From Desulfobacteraceae bacterium UBA2245 (GTDB lineage: Bacteria > Desulfobacterota > Desulfobacteria > Desulfobacterales > UBA2245), in NCBI GenBank assembly GCA_002347265.1, contig DDYB01000028.1, forward strand, positions 14,142 to 78,141: 64,000 nucleotides of DNA. Reading direction: 5' to 3'. Positions 26,709-35,908 of the stretch are shown in pieces. Position 1 is the first letter of the stretch; every line of letters starts with the position of its first letter. The notes under the pieces were generated by a model, which saw only the letters and a list, made by a program, of their open reading frames with translations, searched no databases and was not told the origin of the DNA. The position numbers were made by a program, and so were the translations under genes.

Positions 26709-27314
26709 TCAGCAGCCGAGCGCCTGCTCGACCAGCGGTCGAAGTTCCTGATAATCGTGGACGACCGGAAACTGCGGAAATTCCCTGATCACGTTTTCCG
26801 GTGGCCGGAACAGGATGCCCGTGTCGGCAGCCTGAAGCATGTTGGTGTCGTTGTAGGAATCTCCCATGGCAATGACCTTGTAGTTCAGGCCCTTGAGAGC
26901 GATCACGGTGTGGCGCTTGCTGTCGGCCTGACGAAGACGGTACCCGGCAACGGAGCGGTCCTGGCCGATGATCAGCTCATGGCAGAACAGAGTGGGCCAA
27001 CCGAGTTTTTTCATCAGCGGGCCGGCAAACTGCACAAAGGTATCCGAAACGACAATCAGCTGTGTGATCGACCGAAGCCAGTCGAGAAACTCCCTGGCTC
27101 CTTCCAGGGGTTCCATGCCGGCGATCACGTCTGTGATATCGTCTATTTTGAGGCCGTTTTCCTTCAGAATGGCCAGCCGGCGCTTCATCAGAACATCATA
27201 ATCCGAAATGTCCCGGGTGGTCAGCCGGAGCTCCTTGATGCCCGTGCGTTCGGCCACATTGATCCATATTTCCGGTACAAAGACGCCTTCCAGGTCCGAA
27301 CAGACAATATGCAT
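26709..27314 (-). CDS. thrH: Phosphoserine phosphatase / homoserine phosphotransferase ThrH
   Basis: A 201-residue cytoplasmic HAD-superfamily enzyme that removes phosphate from phosphoserine and can pass it to homoserine. HAD motif I is SDLEGVFVPEIWINVAERTG at the N-terminus. Motif II is IVVSDTFVQF (~residue 88), and motifs III/IV lie in VIAMGDSYNDTNMLQAAD (~residue 150). Length and the EIWIN signature separate ThrH from classic SerB. It follows homoserine dehydrogenase by 98 nt on the same strand, which suits use of homoserine as phosphate acceptor in a threonine route lacking a standard kinase. Confidence 0.92.
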   Translation of the reverse strand: MHIVCSDLEGVFVPEIWINVAERTGIKELRLTTRDISDYDVLMKRRLAILKENGLKIDDITDVIAGMEPLEGAREFLDWLRSITQLIVVSDTFVQFAGPLMKKLGWPTLFCHELIIGQDRSVAGYRLRQADSKRHTVIALKGLNYKVIAMGDSYNDTNMLQAADTGILFRPPENVIREFPQFPVVHDYQELRPLVEQALGC

Positions 27315-27412
27315 AAGATTCCTCGAAATGATCGATAAAAATTGGCCATGAAGATCTTAAGAGCATCAAAGACGATACAGCTTCAAACTTTTTCTTCACG
27401 GCGAAAGAAGCA

Positions 27413-28729
27413 TCACGCTTCTGAGTTGGTTTCCTCGATTCGAATCAGCATGGGCTCGTCGGTGACCACGTCCAGCCTTTGAATTTCGGCCATGGCCTGA
27501 CGCACGCCGGATTCCCTGGCCTGATGCGTCAGCATGACGATGGGAACCGAGCCGTTGGATTTCCGGCCCTTCTGATGCACCGACTGAATGCTGATGCCCT
27601 GGCCGCCCAGAATGCCGGCGATTTTGGACAGAACCCCCGGGCTGTCCATGGCGGCGAACCGGAAGTAATAATTCGTTTCGAGCTCGTCGATGGGCATGAT
27701 CGGGATTTGTCGGATCTGATCCGGCTGACAGCAAAGCAGGGGAATTCTGCCGATGGAGCCGTGAATGAGATTCCGGGCGATGTCCACGATGTCACCGACC
27801 ACGGCGCTTCCCGTGGGCATCATGCCGGCCCCGTGGCCGTAAAGCAGAATGTTTCCCACAGCGTCTCCGGAAACCGTGACGGCATTGAGCGAGCCGTTGA
27901 CGTTTGAAAGAAGGTTGCCGCTGGGAATCATCGTCGGATGAACCCGGGCTTCTATCCGGTCCCCTTTTTTCTTTCCGATGGCCAGAAGTTTGATTGTATA
28001 GCCGAACTCCCGTGCAAAGGCGATGTCCATCGGTGTGATGCGGGAGATGCCTTCGATGTATATATCGTCATAGTTGATTTTGATGCCGTAGGCCAGGCTG
28101 ACGATGATGGCCAGCTTGTGAGCCGTATCCATGCCTTCGATATCCAGGGTGGGATCGGCTTCGGCGTAGCCCCTGGCCTGGGCGTCGGCCAGGGCCGACT
28201 TGAAATCCGTGCCTTCACGGGTGATCTTGGACAGGATGTAATTGCAGGTGCCGTTGAGAATGCCGATCATGGAATGAATGCGATTGCCGACCAGAGATTC
28301 CCGCAATGTCTTGATGATCGGCATGCATCCGCCCACGCTGGCTTCATAAGCAAGATCCACGCCTTTTTTCATGGCCGCTTCGAACAGGGCGTTGCCGTGA
28401 TGGGCCAGCAGGGCCTTATTGGCCGTGACCACCTGCTTGCCGTTTTCGATGGCCCGAAGAATCAGTTTCCGGGCAATGCCCTGGCCTCCGATCATTTCCA
28501 CGACGATATCGATATCCGGATCATCGACCACCTGAAAGGCATCCGGAATAAAGACGCCCTTGCCGAATGCGATGCTCCGGCCGGCCCGGGGATCCGAATC
28601 CGCCACATATTTCAGATTCAGAACGGCGCCCAGGCGGGATTGAATCAGCTCCCGGTTGTGGATCAGTATCCTGGCCACTCCGGACCCGACGGTTCCGCAA
28701 CCCAGCAGACCGACGTTGACTTGCTTCAT
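27413..28729 (-). CDS. hom: Homoserine dehydrogenase
   Basis: A 438-residue cytoplasmic enzyme that reduces aspartate semialdehyde to homoserine with NAD(P)H, the branch point to threonine and methionine. The N-terminal nucleotide motif is VGLLGCGTVGSGVARIL. The central domain has ANKALLAHHG, EASVGGCMPIIKTLRE and NGTCNYILSKI. The C-terminal ACT domain (~residues 355-430; SPGVLSKIAGILGGQGISIQSVHQ) implies feedback control by an amino acid, usually threonine. It starts 21 nt after the upstream aminotransferase gene, so the two are co-transcribed. Confidence 0.95.
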   Translation of the reverse strand: MKQVNVGLLGCGTVGSGVARILIHNRELIQSRLGAVLNLKYVADSDPRAGRSIAFGKGVFIPDAFQVVDDPDIDIVVEMIGGQGIARKLILRAIENGKQVVTANKALLAHHGNALFEAAMKKGVDLAYEASVGGCMPIIKTLRESLVGNRIHSMIGILNGTCNYILSKITREGTDFKSALADAQARGYAEADPTLDIEGMDTAHKLAIIVSLAYGIKINYDDIYIEGISRITPMDIAFAREFGYTIKLLAIGKKKGDRIEARVHPTMIPSGNLLSNVNGSLNAVTVSGDAVGNILLYGHGAGMMPTGSAVVGDIVDIARNLIHGSIGRIPLLCCQPDQIRQIPIMPIDELETNYYFRFAAMDSPGVLSKIAGILGGQGISIQSVHQKGRKSNGSVPIVMLTHQARESGVRQAMAEIQRLDVVTDEPMLIRIEETNSEA

Positions 28730-28750
28730 AGATGCAGACTCCTTGTTCTG

Positions 28751-29920
28751 TTACGGCATGATCTTTCGAATGCCCCGGACGGCCTGATTGATCCGCATGG
28801 GATTTTCGATAAGGGCGAACCGGACATATTCGTCTCCGTATTCTCCGAAACCCAGACCCGGCGAGACGGCCACTTCTCCTTCCCGGATCAGCAGCTTGGC
28901 AAACTCCACCGATCCCATCCGGATAAAGGGTTCGGGAATTTTGGCCCAGACGAACATGGTTCCCCGGGGGCTGGGAACCTCCCAGCCGATGCGGTTGAGC
29001 CCGGAGATGAGGGCGTCGCGTCGGGTCTGGTAGGTGTCCCGTATCTGCGCGACGCAATCCTGAGGACCGTTCAGGGCGATGATGGAGGCTATTTGAATGG
29101 GCTGAAACGCTCCGTAGTCCAGATAACTCTTGATTCTGCGCAAGGCGGCGACCATTTCCGGATTGCCGACGCAAAAGCCCACGCGCCAGCCGGCCATGCT
29201 GTAGCTCTTTGAAAGTGAAAAAAACTCCACACCCACGCCCTTGGCGCCTTTGGCCTGAAGGAAGCTCGGCGCACGGTAACCGTCAAAGGCCAGGTCCGCA
29301 TAGGCAAAATCGTGAATCACCATGATATCGTGAGCCTTGGCATAGTCCACGATCTTTTCGAAAAAATCCAGTTCCACCACCTCGGTGGTCGGATTGTGCG
29401 GATAACTGATGATCAGAATCTTGGGCTTGGGCCAGGTCTGGCGCGTGGCGCTGATCAGGTTTTCAAAGAAATCCTGATCCGGCCCGAGCGGAATGCCCCG
29501 GACGTCGCCGCCGGCGATGATGGCCGAATAAGGATGAATCGGATATGTCGGCGTGGGGGTGAACACCACGTCTCCGGGGCGGATGGTGACCAGAATCAGG
29601 TGAGACAGGCCCTCCTTGACCCCCATGGTGACAATGGCCTCCTGGTCCGGATCCAGATCCACATCGAAACGCCGCTTGTACCAGTCGACAATCGCCCGCC
29701 TGAGCCGGGTGATTCCCATGGAAGCCGAGTACCGGTGATTGTGGGGCTTGCGGGATGCCTCCACCAGTTTTTCCACGATATGCTCGGGCGCGGGCAGGTC
29801 CGGATTGCCCATTCCAAGGTCGATGATATCTTTTCCGGCGTGCCGGGCCTCCATTTTGATCTGGTTGACCGTCGCAAAAACATAGGGGGGCAGCCGGTCC
29901 AGTCTTGCAAATTTCGTCAT
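28751..29920 (-). CDS. alaC: Class I/II PLP aminotransferase, AlaC-like
   Basis: A 389-residue cytoplasmic PLP aminotransferase, closest in pattern to glutamate-pyruvate (alanine) aminotransferase AlaC and its relatives. The PLP lysine is in FFSLSKSYSMAGWRVGFCVG (~residue 235). Also seen are SYPHNPTTEVV, HDFAYADLAFDGY and the carboxylate-binding Arg in EYVRFALIEN. It is the first gene of an operon with hom, driven by a TTGACA-17-TACAGA promoter. The neighbouring hom leaves open a role in the aspartate family, so the symbol is tentative. Confidence 0.8.
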   Translation of the reverse strand: MTKFARLDRLPPYVFATVNQIKMEARHAGKDIIDLGMGNPDLPAPEHIVEKLVEASRKPHNHRYSASMGITRLRRAIVDWYKRRFDVDLDPDQEAIVTMGVKEGLSHLILVTIRPGDVVFTPTPTYPIHPYSAIIAGGDVRGIPLGPDQDFFENLISATRQTWPKPKILIISYPHNPTTEVVELDFFEKIVDYAKAHDIMVIHDFAYADLAFDGYRAPSFLQAKGAKGVGVEFFSLSKSYSMAGWRVGFCVGNPEMVAALRRIKSYLDYGAFQPIQIASIIALNGPQDCVAQIRDTYQTRRDALISGLNRIGWEVPSPRGTMFVWAKIPEPFIRMGSVEFAKLLIREGEVAVSPGLGFGEYGDEYVRFALIENPMRINQAVRGIRKIMP

Positions 29921-29964
29921 GCTTCCAGCCTCTTGATGGGATCAACATTCAATTTTACCCAGTC

Positions 29965-29993
29965 TCTGTACAACACGGCGGGGGTTATGTCAA
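29965..29993 (-). promoter_or_regulatory. Promoter of the alaC-hom operon
   Basis: On the minus strand TTGACA (29993-29988), 17 nt, TACAGA (29970-29965), about 45 nt before the alaC start. It is divergent from the purM promoter, with the two -35 boxes only about 11 nt apart. Confidence 0.6.
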
Positions 29994-30004
29994 AAAAAAT
30001 TCTT

Positions 30005-30033
30005 TTGACTTTTCGTCCGAATCAGTTTAATTT
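30005..30033 (+). promoter_or_regulatory. Promoter of purM
   Basis: TTGACT (30005-30010), 17 nt, TAATTT (30028-30033), about 43 nt before the start codon at 30077. Confidence 0.6.
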
Positions 30034-30076
30034 TCCTACACATTTTTGAATACTTGAGATTCGCTAGGAGCTGAAT

Positions 30077-31120
30077 ATGGGTAGATCCTTGACGTATGCC
30101 GATGCCGGTGTTGACGTCGACAAGGCCAACGCTTTTGTTGGCATCATTAAAAAAATTGCCGCTCAGACGCCGCGTTCCGGCGTTATGGGGGAAATCGGAG
30201 GATTCGGCGGTCTGTTTTCTTTAAAAACAGAGGACTACGAAAAACCGGTTCTGGTCAGCTCAACGGACGGAGTCGGCACCAAGCTGAAAATTGCCTTCAT
30301 GATGAACAAGCACGATACCGTGGGCATCGACCTGGTGGCCATGTGTGTGAACGATGTGGCGGTTCAGGGCGCAAAACCCCTGTTTTTTCTGGACTATGTT
30401 GCCATGGGCGTTCTGAATACCGAGGTGGCCGTGGCCATTGTCGAAGGGATCGCCGAGGGGTGCCGAAGGGCCGGATGCTCGCTGATCGGCGGGGAGACGG
30501 CCGAGATGCCCGGTTTTTATCAGCCGAACGAATACGATCTGGCCGGTTTTTCCGTGGGCATCGTGGATAACGCAAAGATCATCGACGGCTCCGAGATCAG
30601 AGTGGGAAACCAGCTTATCGGAATCGGTTCCAGCGGGGTTCACAGCAACGGGTATTCCATGGTGCGCAAGATCTGTTTTGACATTCTCCATCATAAGGTG
30701 GAGGATTATATTCCTGAATTCGGCAAAACCCTGGGCGAAGAACTGCTGACGCCGACAATAATATATTCCGAAACCGTGCAGAGCCTTATGAAGGCGGGAC
30801 CGCTTCTGGGTCTGGCCCATATCACCGGCGGCGGCATTTCCGACAATCTCGTCCGGGTTCTTCCCAAGGCGTGCAGCGCGCTGATCCGAAAGGGCAGCTG
30901 GCCTGTGCCGCCGGTTTTCGAATTCCTGCAAAAGGGTGGAAACCTGGAAGAGTTTGAGATGATGCGCACCTTCAACAACGGCATCGGAATGATCGCCGTG
31001 GTTCCGGAGGAACTGGTGCCGGACATGCTGCTTCGACTCAAGGCCATGAATGAAACGGGCTGGGTGATCGGAGAGATCATTGAAAGAAAAGATTCCAGCT
31101 CCCAGATCGAATGGGCTTGA
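30077..31120 (+). CDS. purM: Phosphoribosylformylglycinamidine cyclo-ligase (AIR synthetase)
   Basis: A 347-residue cytoplasmic enzyme of purine synthesis that closes FGAM to aminoimidazole ribotide using ATP. Family segments are LTYADAGVDVDKAN at the start, VSSTDGVGTKLKIAF, DLVAMCVNDVAVQGAKPLFFLDY, LIGGETAEMPGFY, GIGSSGVHSNGYSMVR and HITGGGISDNLVRVLP. ATG 30077 has AGGAG 6 nt upstream. It stands alone with its own promoter and terminator; no other pur gene is in the window. Confidence 0.97.
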   Translation: MGRSLTYADAGVDVDKANAFVGIIKKIAAQTPRSGVMGEIGGFGGLFSLKTEDYEKPVLVSSTDGVGTKLKIAFMMNKHDTVGIDLVAMCVNDVAVQGAKPLFFLDYVAMGVLNTEVAVAIVEGIAEGCRRAGCSLIGGETAEMPGFYQPNEYDLAGFSVGIVDNAKIIDGSEIRVGNQLIGIGSSGVHSNGYSMVRKICFDILHHKVEDYIPEFGKTLGEELLTPTIIYSETVQSLMKAGPLLGLAHITGGGISDNLVRVLPKACSALIRKGSWPVPPVFEFLQKGGNLEEFEMMRTFNNGIGMIAVVPEELVPDMLLRLKAMNETGWVIGEIIERKDSSSQIEWA

Positions 31121-31269
31121 GCGGTGTGGAAGTCATTCTGTAACTGTTTCTGGCGGCTGATGGAGCGGATCTCCAGGGCTCAGAAAAAAGACCCGTGCCG
31201 GTGCTGAGTACAGGGCGCGCCGCGGCGGGGGCCGGGACAAAGAAAAACATAATCCTTTAAAGCTTGATC

Positions 31270-31299
31270 AAGGCCGAACGTTTTGCTTCGGCCTTTTTT
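31270..31299 (+). terminator. Rho-independent terminator between purM and tsaD
   Basis: Arms AAGGCCGAA (31270-31278) and TTCGGCCTT (31287-31295) with an 8-nt loop, then a T run to 31299. It ends 15 nt before the tsaD start, so tsaD either has a promoter downstream of it or is expressed by readthrough. Confidence 0.8.
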
Positions 31300-31314
31300 A
31301 TGGTGTCACGAACC

Positions 31315-32316
31315 ATGATTATTCTCGGCATTGAAACATCCTGCGACGAGACGGCCGCAGCCGTGGTCGAGGACGGACATCGCACACTTTCTTCCGTTGT
31401 GTCCTCCCAGGTTGCCGCTCATCGTCCCTACGGCGGGGTCGTACCCGAGCTTGCCTCGCGCAAGCACATCGAGGCCATTGTTCCGGTTCTTACCGAGGCT
31501 CTGGAAAAGGCCGGCCTGAGGCTGGATCAGGTCGATGCCCTGGCCGTCACCCAGGGTCCCGGGCTGATCGGCTCGCTTCTGGTTGGATTTTCCTTTGCAA
31601 AGGCCCTTGCCTGGAGCCGCAATATTCCCTGGGTGGGAGTCAACCATCTGCTGGGACATATTCATGCGGTTTTTCTGGAATCCAATCCGCCGCCGTTTCC
31701 CTTTGTCGCCCTGCTGGCCTCCGGCGGGCATACCAGCATTTACTGGGTGACATCACCTGTTGAGGCCGCACTGATGGGACAGACCCGCGATGACGCCGCC
31801 GGAGAGGCCTACGACAAGGTAGCCAAAATGCTCAATCTGGGATATCCGGGCGGCGGCGTCATCGACAGGCTTTCCGGCCGGGGCGATGGGTCCCGGATTG
31901 TCTTTCCGCGTCCGTTTCTTGACAAAAACGCCTTTGATTTCAGCTTCAGCGGCATCAAGACTGCGGTCAAACGCTATATTGATGCTGACCATGATGCCTG
32001 CTCCGGTCATCAGGTCTCCGATATTGCGGCGGGATTTCAGGAGGCGGTGGTGGAGGTGCTTTGTTATAAAGCCGTTCATGCGGCGCTGGAAAAGGGCTGC
32101 CGGCATCTGTCTCTGGTCGGGGGGGTGGCGGCCAACAGCCGTCTGCGGGAAAAACTCGCCCATGATGCCGCTGAAAAGGGGATTTCATGCCATATTCCGG
32201 CGTTGAAATTCTGTGGAGACAACGCCGCGATGATTGCCGCAGCCGGCTATCATCTTTTGATTCGGGGGGACCGGGCCGGGCTTGACAGTGACGTATATTC
32301 CCGTGCACGAATATAA
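31315..32316 (+). CDS. tsaD: tRNA N6-adenosine threonylcarbamoyltransferase TsaD
   Basis: A 333-residue cytoplasmic enzyme that transfers threonylcarbamoyl to A37 of tRNAs reading ANN codons, with TsaB and TsaE as partners. Family hallmarks are IILGIETSCDETAAAVV at the start, the metal-binding HLLGHIHA near residue 110, LLASGGHTSIYWV, GEAYDKVAKMLNLGYPGG and VGGVAANSRLRE. The frame is open upstream to 31264, but that part is the terminator, and MIILGIETSCDE is the normal family start. No clear Shine-Dalgarno site is seen. Confidence 0.95.
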   Translation: MIILGIETSCDETAAAVVEDGHRTLSSVVSSQVAAHRPYGGVVPELASRKHIEAIVPVLTEALEKAGLRLDQVDALAVTQGPGLIGSLLVGFSFAKALAWSRNIPWVGVNHLLGHIHAVFLESNPPPFPFVALLASGGHTSIYWVTSPVEAALMGQTRDDAAGEAYDKVAKMLNLGYPGGGVIDRLSGRGDGSRIVFPRPFLDKNAFDFSFSGIKTAVKRYIDADHDACSGHQVSDIAAGFQEAVVEVLCYKAVHAALEKGCRHLSLVGGVAANSRLREKLAHDAAEKGISCHIPALKFCGDNAAMIAAAGYHLLIRGDRAGLDSDVYSRARI

Positions 32317-32375
32317 CCCGTTGATGATCGCCTGCGGAAATTGTTCACCCGGAGCGCTTCGTTTATGTGGTGTCA

Positions 32376-33383
32376 TTATTTTTGGGTCAGATAGGCCGCC
32401 TTGGCCTGAAGAATTCTTTGAACCGAGCGGATGCCGGATTTCCGAATTTCCGTTGAGCCTTCAATGCCTTCCAGTATCCGGTTGTAAGCGGTTTCGATAT
32501 TCGGCCCCTTGTGGCAGATCAGAACGATGTCAACCTCGCAGCGCAAAAGCTGGTCCACCACGGCGTGAATGTCAAAATGTCTGGTCACCGCACCCATGTC
32601 CAGATCGTCGGTCATGACGAGTCCCTCATACCCCATGCGGCCGCGAAGCAGAAGGCGGGTGATTTCCGGTGAAAAACCGGCCGGATAAACTGGGTCCACG
32701 CCCGTGTAGCGGATATGGGACAGCATGATGCCGGCGACCTGATGCGCGATGGCCGCTTGAAACGGAATCAGGTCAAAGCCTTCCAGATCCGCGATATCGA
32801 CATTCAGATCGGGAAGGTCCAGATGAGAGTCCAGAATGGTGCGGCCGATCCCCGGAAAATGCTTGGCCACCGCCATGACGCCGTTTTGCTGGAGCGTTTC
32901 GATGACGACTGTCCCGAGTTTTGCCACCCATGCCGGATCACCACCGAACGACCGCTGCGCCATGATGCCGTCAAACCCATCGGGCACGATATCCAGGACC
33001 GGCGCCAGGTTCATGTTGATGCCCACGCCGGAGAGCTCCTCGGCCGTGATCCGGGCAAAATTTTCGGCGTCCCGGACGGATTTCATCGATGGATTGCCGG
33101 CAAACTGAGTGAAGGGATCCTTGAGACGGGCCACCTGACCGCCTTCCTGGTCGATGGCGATCAGAAGCGGCGGCTGGTTGCAGGCGGCCGCGTATTTCTG
33201 AGCGGACCGGCAAAGCGTTCGAATCTGTTTCGGATCCACCAGGTTTCTTGAAAAAAGAATCAGGCCTCCGACTTTAAAATCTTCGATCAGCGCCTTGAGA
33301 TCCGAATTCAGGTCGATGCCGTCGAACCCCGCCATGAGGCGCTGGCCGGCGAGCTGCCGGTCCGATAGCTGATGGGCTTTCAT
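32376..33383 (-). CDS. nagZ: Beta-N-acetylhexosaminidase NagZ (GH3)
   Basis: A 335-residue glycosidase that trims GlcNAc from anhydro-muropeptides during peptidoglycan recycling. GH3 segments include GGLILFSRNL, LIAIDQEGGQVARLKDPFTQF, the NagZ-specific AVAKHFPGIGRTILDSHLDLP with catalytic His/Asp pair (~residue 165), LSHIRYTGVDP and VMTDDLDMGAV with the Asp nucleophile (~residue 235). No signal peptide is seen, so it is cytoplasmic. It follows mltG by about 26 nt and closes the kor-mltG-nagZ run. Confidence 0.93.
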   Translation of the reverse strand: MKAHQLSDRQLAGQRLMAGFDGIDLNSDLKALIEDFKVGGLILFSRNLVDPKQIRTLCRSAQKYAAACNQPPLLIAIDQEGGQVARLKDPFTQFAGNPSMKSVRDAENFARITAEELSGVGINMNLAPVLDIVPDGFDGIMAQRSFGGDPAWVAKLGTVVIETLQQNGVMAVAKHFPGIGRTILDSHLDLPDLNVDIADLEGFDLIPFQAAIAHQVAGIMLSHIRYTGVDPVYPAGFSPEITRLLLRGRMGYEGLVMTDDLDMGAVTRHFDIHAVVDQLLRCEVDIVLICHKGPNIETAYNRILEGIEGSTEIRKSGIRSVQRILQAKAAYLTQK

Positions 33384-33409
33384 GCGTAATCCTTTCTGAT
33401 TTCAATGTA

Positions 33410-34408
33410 TCAGGGTGAAAGCTGATGCGCGCTTACGGCCTTCCGGTGCTCGGTCAGGGTGGCTGAAAACTGATGGGTGCGGTCTTTTCTGGCCACGAAG
33501 AAAAGATACGGAGTGTCTGCAGGATACAGGACCGCTTCCAGGGATTTTCGGCCCGGGCTGGCGATCGGTCCGGGGGGAAGCCCCTGCTGGGTGTAGGTGT
33601 TGTACGGCGTCGGCGTTCTGAGATGCGTCCGGGTGAGATTGCCGTCGAAATTTTCAATGCCGTAGATGACCGTTGGATCGCTTTCAAGCCGCATGCCCAG
33701 GTTGAGCCGGTTGCGGAACACCGAGGCGATGACGGGTCGTTCGGCATCCACGCCGGTTTCCTTTTCGACGATCGAGGCCAGGACAACCACCTCGTGGATG
33801 CTTAAACCCAGCCTTGCCGCCCGTTCTTTCCAGTCGTTGGAAAAAACCTCATTAAACCGATGGACCATGACTTCGATGATCTCCCTGGCCGATGTCTGCC
33901 TGGAGAAAAGATAGGTATCCGGAAACAGGTAGCCTTCAAAGCTGCTGCCGGAAATCTTGAATTCATTTATCAGCTGCGGGTCATCCGCCGCAGCCAGAAA
34001 CTCCGCCTCCGGAACGAGGCCGGCACGGTCGACGGTTTCGGCAATCTGCCTGAGACTGTATCCTTCCGGAACCGTGATGCGGTGAAGCACGACCTTTCCC
34101 TGCACCAGAATATTCAGAACTTTTTCAGGGGAAGCGCCGGCCGGAATCAGATATTCACCGGCCCTGAGCTTTTTGTCGCACCCTTTGAATCGGGCGTAGA
34201 GTTTGAGTTTCCAGACCGAGGAAATCAGCCCCTGCCGGTGAAGCCCGGTCAGAACCGAGCTGAAGCTCTGGCCGGGAGAGATGGTGATTTCCGTCTGCTC
34301 AAAATTCCGGGGCTGTTCCAGATGCCTGGACAGGCCCAGAACCAATACCCCGGCGCTCAAAATCGCCAGAATCAGCGCAAAGCAGATCCAGAGAATGCCT
34401 TTGTTCAC
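33410..34408 (-). CDS. mltG: Endolytic peptidoglycan transglycosylase MltG (YceG-like)
   Basis: A 332-residue inner-membrane enzyme that cleaves growing glycan strands. One N-terminal helix (GILWICFALILAILSAGVLVLG) anchors it. A LysM-like region (ITISPGQSFSSVLTGLHRQGLI) is followed by the YceG domain with catalytic Glu in VVLASIVEKETGVDAERPVIASVFRNRL (~residue 215) and the family end TPYNTYTQQGLPPGPIASPG. The frame opens at ATG 34447, but GTG 34408 overlaps the korC stop as GTGA and puts the helix near the N-terminus, so it is preferred. Confidence 0.9.
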   Translation of the reverse strand: MNKGILWICFALILAILSAGVLVLGLSRHLEQPRNFEQTEITISPGQSFSSVLTGLHRQGLISSVWKLKLYARFKGCDKKLRAGEYLIPAGASPEKVLNILVQGKVVLHRITVPEGYSLRQIAETVDRAGLVPEAEFLAAADDPQLINEFKISGSSFEGYLFPDTYLFSRQTSAREIIEVMVHRFNEVFSNDWKERAARLGLSIHEVVVLASIVEKETGVDAERPVIASVFRNRLNLGMRLESDPTVIYGIENFDGNLTRTHLRTPTPYNTYTQQGLPPGPIASPGRKSLEAVLYPADTPYLFFVARKDRTHQFSATLTEHRKAVSAHQLSP

Positions 34409-35043
34409 GATTCGTTTTTCCTGCCCGAAGACACGCGGTGCAGCCATCGGACTGAGGCGTCAGGTTCTCGGGAGGATTGTTCGGCGCCCATAAGGTTATT
34501 CTCTTTTTGAAGGTCTCTCGCGGCCAGCACGCCTTCCGAAAGGGCTTTGAGGTTTATTTCCGCGGTGCCCTCGGGAGAGCTGGCCGCCACAGCCTTTTTC
34601 AGAGAGGCGAGGGAAACGATTTGGGTGATCTCCGCCATGCTTCCAAGGGCCACCATATTGGCTGTCTGTTCGAGGCCGATCTGATGCCGGGCGATATCGG
34701 TAAACGGGATAAAAATAGTTCCGGGCAGCGGGGATTCCCGGACCGCCGCAGGGTCGGCGATCAGTGTCCCCGAGGGTTTCAGATCGATAAAATAGGCATC
34801 GCAGGCAAACTGGGTCATGGCTACGAGAAGATCCAGCCCCATGGGCTGCGGAAAATGAATCGGGCGGTCGCTGATCACAACCTCGGCCCTGCTGCGTCCT
34901 CCACGGGCCTCTGGGCCGTAACTCTGGGTCTGTGTTACATATTTGCCTTCATGGATACCCGCGGCTTCAGCCAGAATGATGGCGGCCAGAATCAGCCCCT
35001 GGCCGCCTGAACCCGACAGTCTTATTTCATAACGTTGAGACAT
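34405..35043 (-). CDS. korC: 2-oxoacid:ferredoxin oxidoreductase gamma subunit (KorC type)
   Basis: A 212-residue subunit of 2-oxoglutarate-type ferredoxin oxidoreductase, which oxidatively decarboxylates a 2-oxoacid to acyl-CoA and reduces ferredoxin. The gamma-domain start YEIRLSGSGGQGLILAAIILAEAA and TQTQSYGPEARGGRSRAEVVISD are diagnostic. The frame is open 82 codons further upstream inside korB territory. ATG 35043 is chosen because it gives the normal family N-terminus and has GGAG 9 nt upstream. A ~25-residue charged tail extends past the usual end. It starts 31 nt after korB. Confidence 0.88.
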   Translation of the reverse strand: MSQRYEIRLSGSGGQGLILAAIILAEAAGIHEGKYVTQTQSYGPEARGGRSRAEVVISDRPIHFPQPMGLDLLVAMTQFACDAYFIDLKPSGTLIADPAAVRESPLPGTIFIPFTDIARHQIGLEQTANMVALGSMAEITQIVSLASLKKAVAASSPEGTAEINLKALSEGVLAARDLQKENNLMGAEQSSREPDASVRWLHRVSSGRKNES

Positions 35044-35074
35044 AGGGCAAAACTCCATAATCCGGTATGGATGT

Positions 35075-35908
35075 TCAGGGTTGAGCCTGCATGGCGGCCT
35101 GTCTGATTTTTTCATATTCCTGATCAAAAATCGGAAAGTCTCTGTTCGCCAGCACGCCGATGGTAAACTTGTCTTTGAGTGCCTCGTCGGAAAGTGATCC
35201 GGCCTTTTCGACGGGAATCGCATGGGATTTTTGCCATTTGAGCATATCGATATGGGAGCCCATCTGATTGTACTTTCCGAACTGAACATGGCAGTGGGTG
35301 ATAATTTCGACCACTGAAAATCCGGGCTTTCGAATGGCCTGTTCGATCAGGCCGATGAGCTTCCGGGCATGATACACGGTACCGCGGGCCACATAGGATG
35401 CACCGGAGGCGATGGCCATTTCGGCGATTTGAAAGGGTCGTTCGATCTGAGTGTAAGGCGCCGTCGCGGAAACCGATCCAAAAGGGGTGGTCGGCGAGGA
35501 CTGGCCTCCGGTCATTCCGTAGATGCTGTTGTTCATGATCAGGGCGGTTATGTCGATGTTGCGCCGGGCCGCATGAATAAAATGATTGCCGCCGATGGCC
35601 ATGGCGTCTCCGTCTCCCATGATCGAAATGACCTTCAGTCCGGGTTTGGCCAGCTTGATGCCGGTTGCAAAGGTCAGGGCTCTTCCATGCACGGTATGCA
35701 GGGTGTTGAAGTCCACATAAGTCGGCATGCGGCTGGAACACCCGATTCCCGAAACCAGTGCGATTTCATTCTTCGAACAGCCCAGGTGATGAATGGCCCG
35801 GATCAACGCGCCCAGAACGATGCCGTTTCCGCATCCCGGGCACCACAGATGCGGGAATTTCTTGTCGTGGCGCAGATATTGGTGGATTAGATGGGTAGAT
35901 TCCTGCAT
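35075..35908 (-). CDS. korB: 2-oxoacid:ferredoxin oxidoreductase beta subunit (KorB type)
   Basis: A 277-residue thiamine-pyrophosphate-binding subunit. The Fe-S/TPP entry motif LWCPGCGNGIVLGALIRAI (~residue 20) and the TPP-Mg motif GDGDAMAIGGNHFIHAARRNIDITALIMNNSIYGMTGGQ (~residues 95-135) are clear. SPTTPFGSVSATAPYTQIERPF fits 2-oxoglutarate-type enzymes rather than pyruvate ones, though substrate choice is not proven. Start ATG 35908 overlaps the korA stop by one base. Confidence 0.9.
   Translation of the reverse strand: MQESTHLIHQYLRHDKKFPHLWCPGCGNGIVLGALIRAIHHLGCSKNEIALVSGIGCSSRMPTYVDFNTLHTVHGRALTFATGIKLAKPGLKVISIMGDGDAMAIGGNHFIHAARRNIDITALIMNNSIYGMTGGQSSPTTPFGSVSATAPYTQIERPFQIAEMAIASGASYVARGTVYHARKLIGLIEQAIRKPGFSVVEIITHCHVQFGKYNQMGSHIDMLKWQKSHAIPVEKAGSLSDEALKDKFTIGVLANRDFPIFDQEYEKIRQAAMQAQP

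Noticed and set aside
27938..29212. A 424-codon plus-strand frame across hom and alaC
   Set aside because: It crosses two well-supported genes in antisense and shows no domain.
30034..30076. Possible purine riboswitch before purM
   Set aside because: Only about 43 nt separate the promoter from the start codon, too short for an aptamer, and no core motif is seen.
31264..31314. In-frame upstream extension of tsaD
   Set aside because: The extra codons are the purM terminator hairpin; the family starts at the ATG at 31315.
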